Shown here in pieces: positions 63,135 through 64,000 of a stretch of DNA of 64,000 bases. This stretch comes from Adineta steineri (Eukaryota > Rotifera > Eurotatoria > Adinetida > Adinetidae). The notes beneath the pieces are model-generated. The model was not told the origin of the DNA, ran no database searches, and saw nothing but the letters and a program-made list of their open reading frames with translations. Position 1 is the stretch's first letter. Each line of letters begins with the position of its first letter. Position numbers and translations under genes: made by a program. The DNA lies in NCBI GenBank assembly GCA_905250115.1, contig CAJNOI010000009.1, positions 258,221-322,220 of the forward strand, read 5' to 3'.

Positions 63135-64000
63135 ATGGAGCGATTACTTTCATCGGTTTCACGACCAAGACTTGCATCAATTCGATGCATTCCACAATTA
63201 ACTGTATTGGCTCGTACAACACATAAATCATTTAATGGATCATCTGACACCTATATCGAGAGCATGTATGAACAATGGTCTAAAGATCCACAATCAGTTC
63301 ATAAAGTATAATTGAAATATTTTTCAAAAATAAAATATACACTTTTATTCATTGTTTTGTCAGTCATGGGATTTGTATTTTTGTAATCAAAATCAACAAA
63401 AAACTTCAACACCAGACCTTTTTCTATGTTCACCAGGTTTCTCACGATATGATAAAGTGATAAATTCTAGTGAGAACCAATTTCCAGTTTCTAATCGAAT
63501 ACAAACAGATGGTAGTCGAGAAAGAAAAATATTTAATAGTAAACTTGTCGATGATCACGTGGCTGTCGCTTCTCTTATTCGATCTTTCCAGGTTTATATA
63601 ATTATTATCTAGTTTGACTTCCTGTTTAACAAAAACATTTTTCATGATAGGTGCGCGGCCATAAATTAGCTAAACTTGATCCACTTGAAATCTCAACAAT
63701 TGATCTTGATTCGGAAAGACCAACTGATTTATCATATAAATTTTATCGTTTCAGTAAGACATAGATTTTGTAAAACTAATCAATGCTTTAAGCTTCTACT
63801 AATTCATCTCAAAGCGATATATTTATGATCAAACTATATTTGTTCAAATATAATTAATTGAGTTTAATTAATATGTACATGTGTGTATAGATATTGAAAA
63901 ACACTTAATCTCAAATAGAACAGTAGCTTGCACATAATCGATTAATGTTGTCTTAGAAATAGAATAAAATCTATTTTGCGTTTCTTTGTCATTTTAGCTG
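63135..64000 (+). CDS. OGDH: 2-oxoglutarate dehydrogenase E1 component (5' part)
   Basis: Mitochondrial thiamine-diphosphate enzyme of the TCA-cycle 2-oxoglutarate dehydrogenase complex. The ATG is 63135-63137. Exons are 63135-63305, 63364-63591 and 63651-63753; a fourth probably starts at 63998 after attttag. The N-terminus MERLLSSVSRPRLASIRC is rich in Arg and Ser with few acids, like a mitochondrial presequence. It is followed by [51 protein letters not shown] and KLAKLDPLEI, matching the OGDH N-terminal domain ([40 protein letters not shown]). The related DHTKD1 lacks this N-terminal segment, so OGDH is preferred. The catalytic part lies beyond the window. Confidence 0.93.

Overview
This is a window of nuclear DNA from a small-genome, AT-rich animal. 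Genes have many short GT-AG introns (mostly 45-70 bp). The gene set is metazoan and ciliary: C2CD3, CFAP96, INF2-type formin, Nup153, BUD31, GUK1, eL30, an SR protein, an ASH1 homologue, UBE2D and OGDH. It also carries family types typical of rotifers: single-exon B-box/coiled-coil/propeller proteins, NHL propellers with a GPI-like tail and a tandem rhodopsin-like GPCR cluster. A bdelloid rotifer (Adineta/Rotaria-like) is my best guess. That is inference from composition and gene content, not from a marker gene.

Layout. 1-8585 (-): C2CD3, running off the left edge. 10456-16059 (+): Nup153-like nucleoporin, BUD31 and guanylate kinase, closely spaced and co-oriented. 17146-18455 (-): CFAP96. 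19219-20555 (+): secreted NHL-repeat protein. 21880-24975 (-): helix-turn-helix plus C2H2-like regulator. 27516-31512 (-): INF2-like formin. 32930-34231 (-): B-box-like coiled-coil protein. 35682-36354 (-): small unrecognised protein. 38208-38691 (-) and 38961-41288 (+): eL30 and an SR splicing factor, head to head. 42252-52135 (-): three rhodopsin-like receptors and two decayed copies in duplicated segments that carry mobile-element insertions. 55052-60642 (+): ASH1-like chromatin protein. 61377-62115 (-): UBE2D. 63135-end (+): 2-oxoglutarate dehydrogenase E1, 5' part.

Most unusual points. (1) The ASH1 homologue keeps the conserved segment before AWS-SET and the bromodomain, PHD finger and BAH domain, but has no AWS-SET catalytic module. 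(2) UBE2D has a 53-bp intron with AT...AC ends; removing it gives exactly the conserved 147-residue protein. (3) The GPCR cluster contains a TA-flanked mariner-like element whose empty site is visible in the neighbouring duplicate, a 970-bp foldback element with ~250-bp inverted arms, and a 110-bp tract identical between two receptors. (4) A dispersed, truncated-in-places repeat occurs three times.

Two assembly gaps are present (42609-42708 and 60952-61051). The first lies inside a receptor gene and is probably ~350 bp too short. Exon boundaries were read by eye from splice signals and reading frame.
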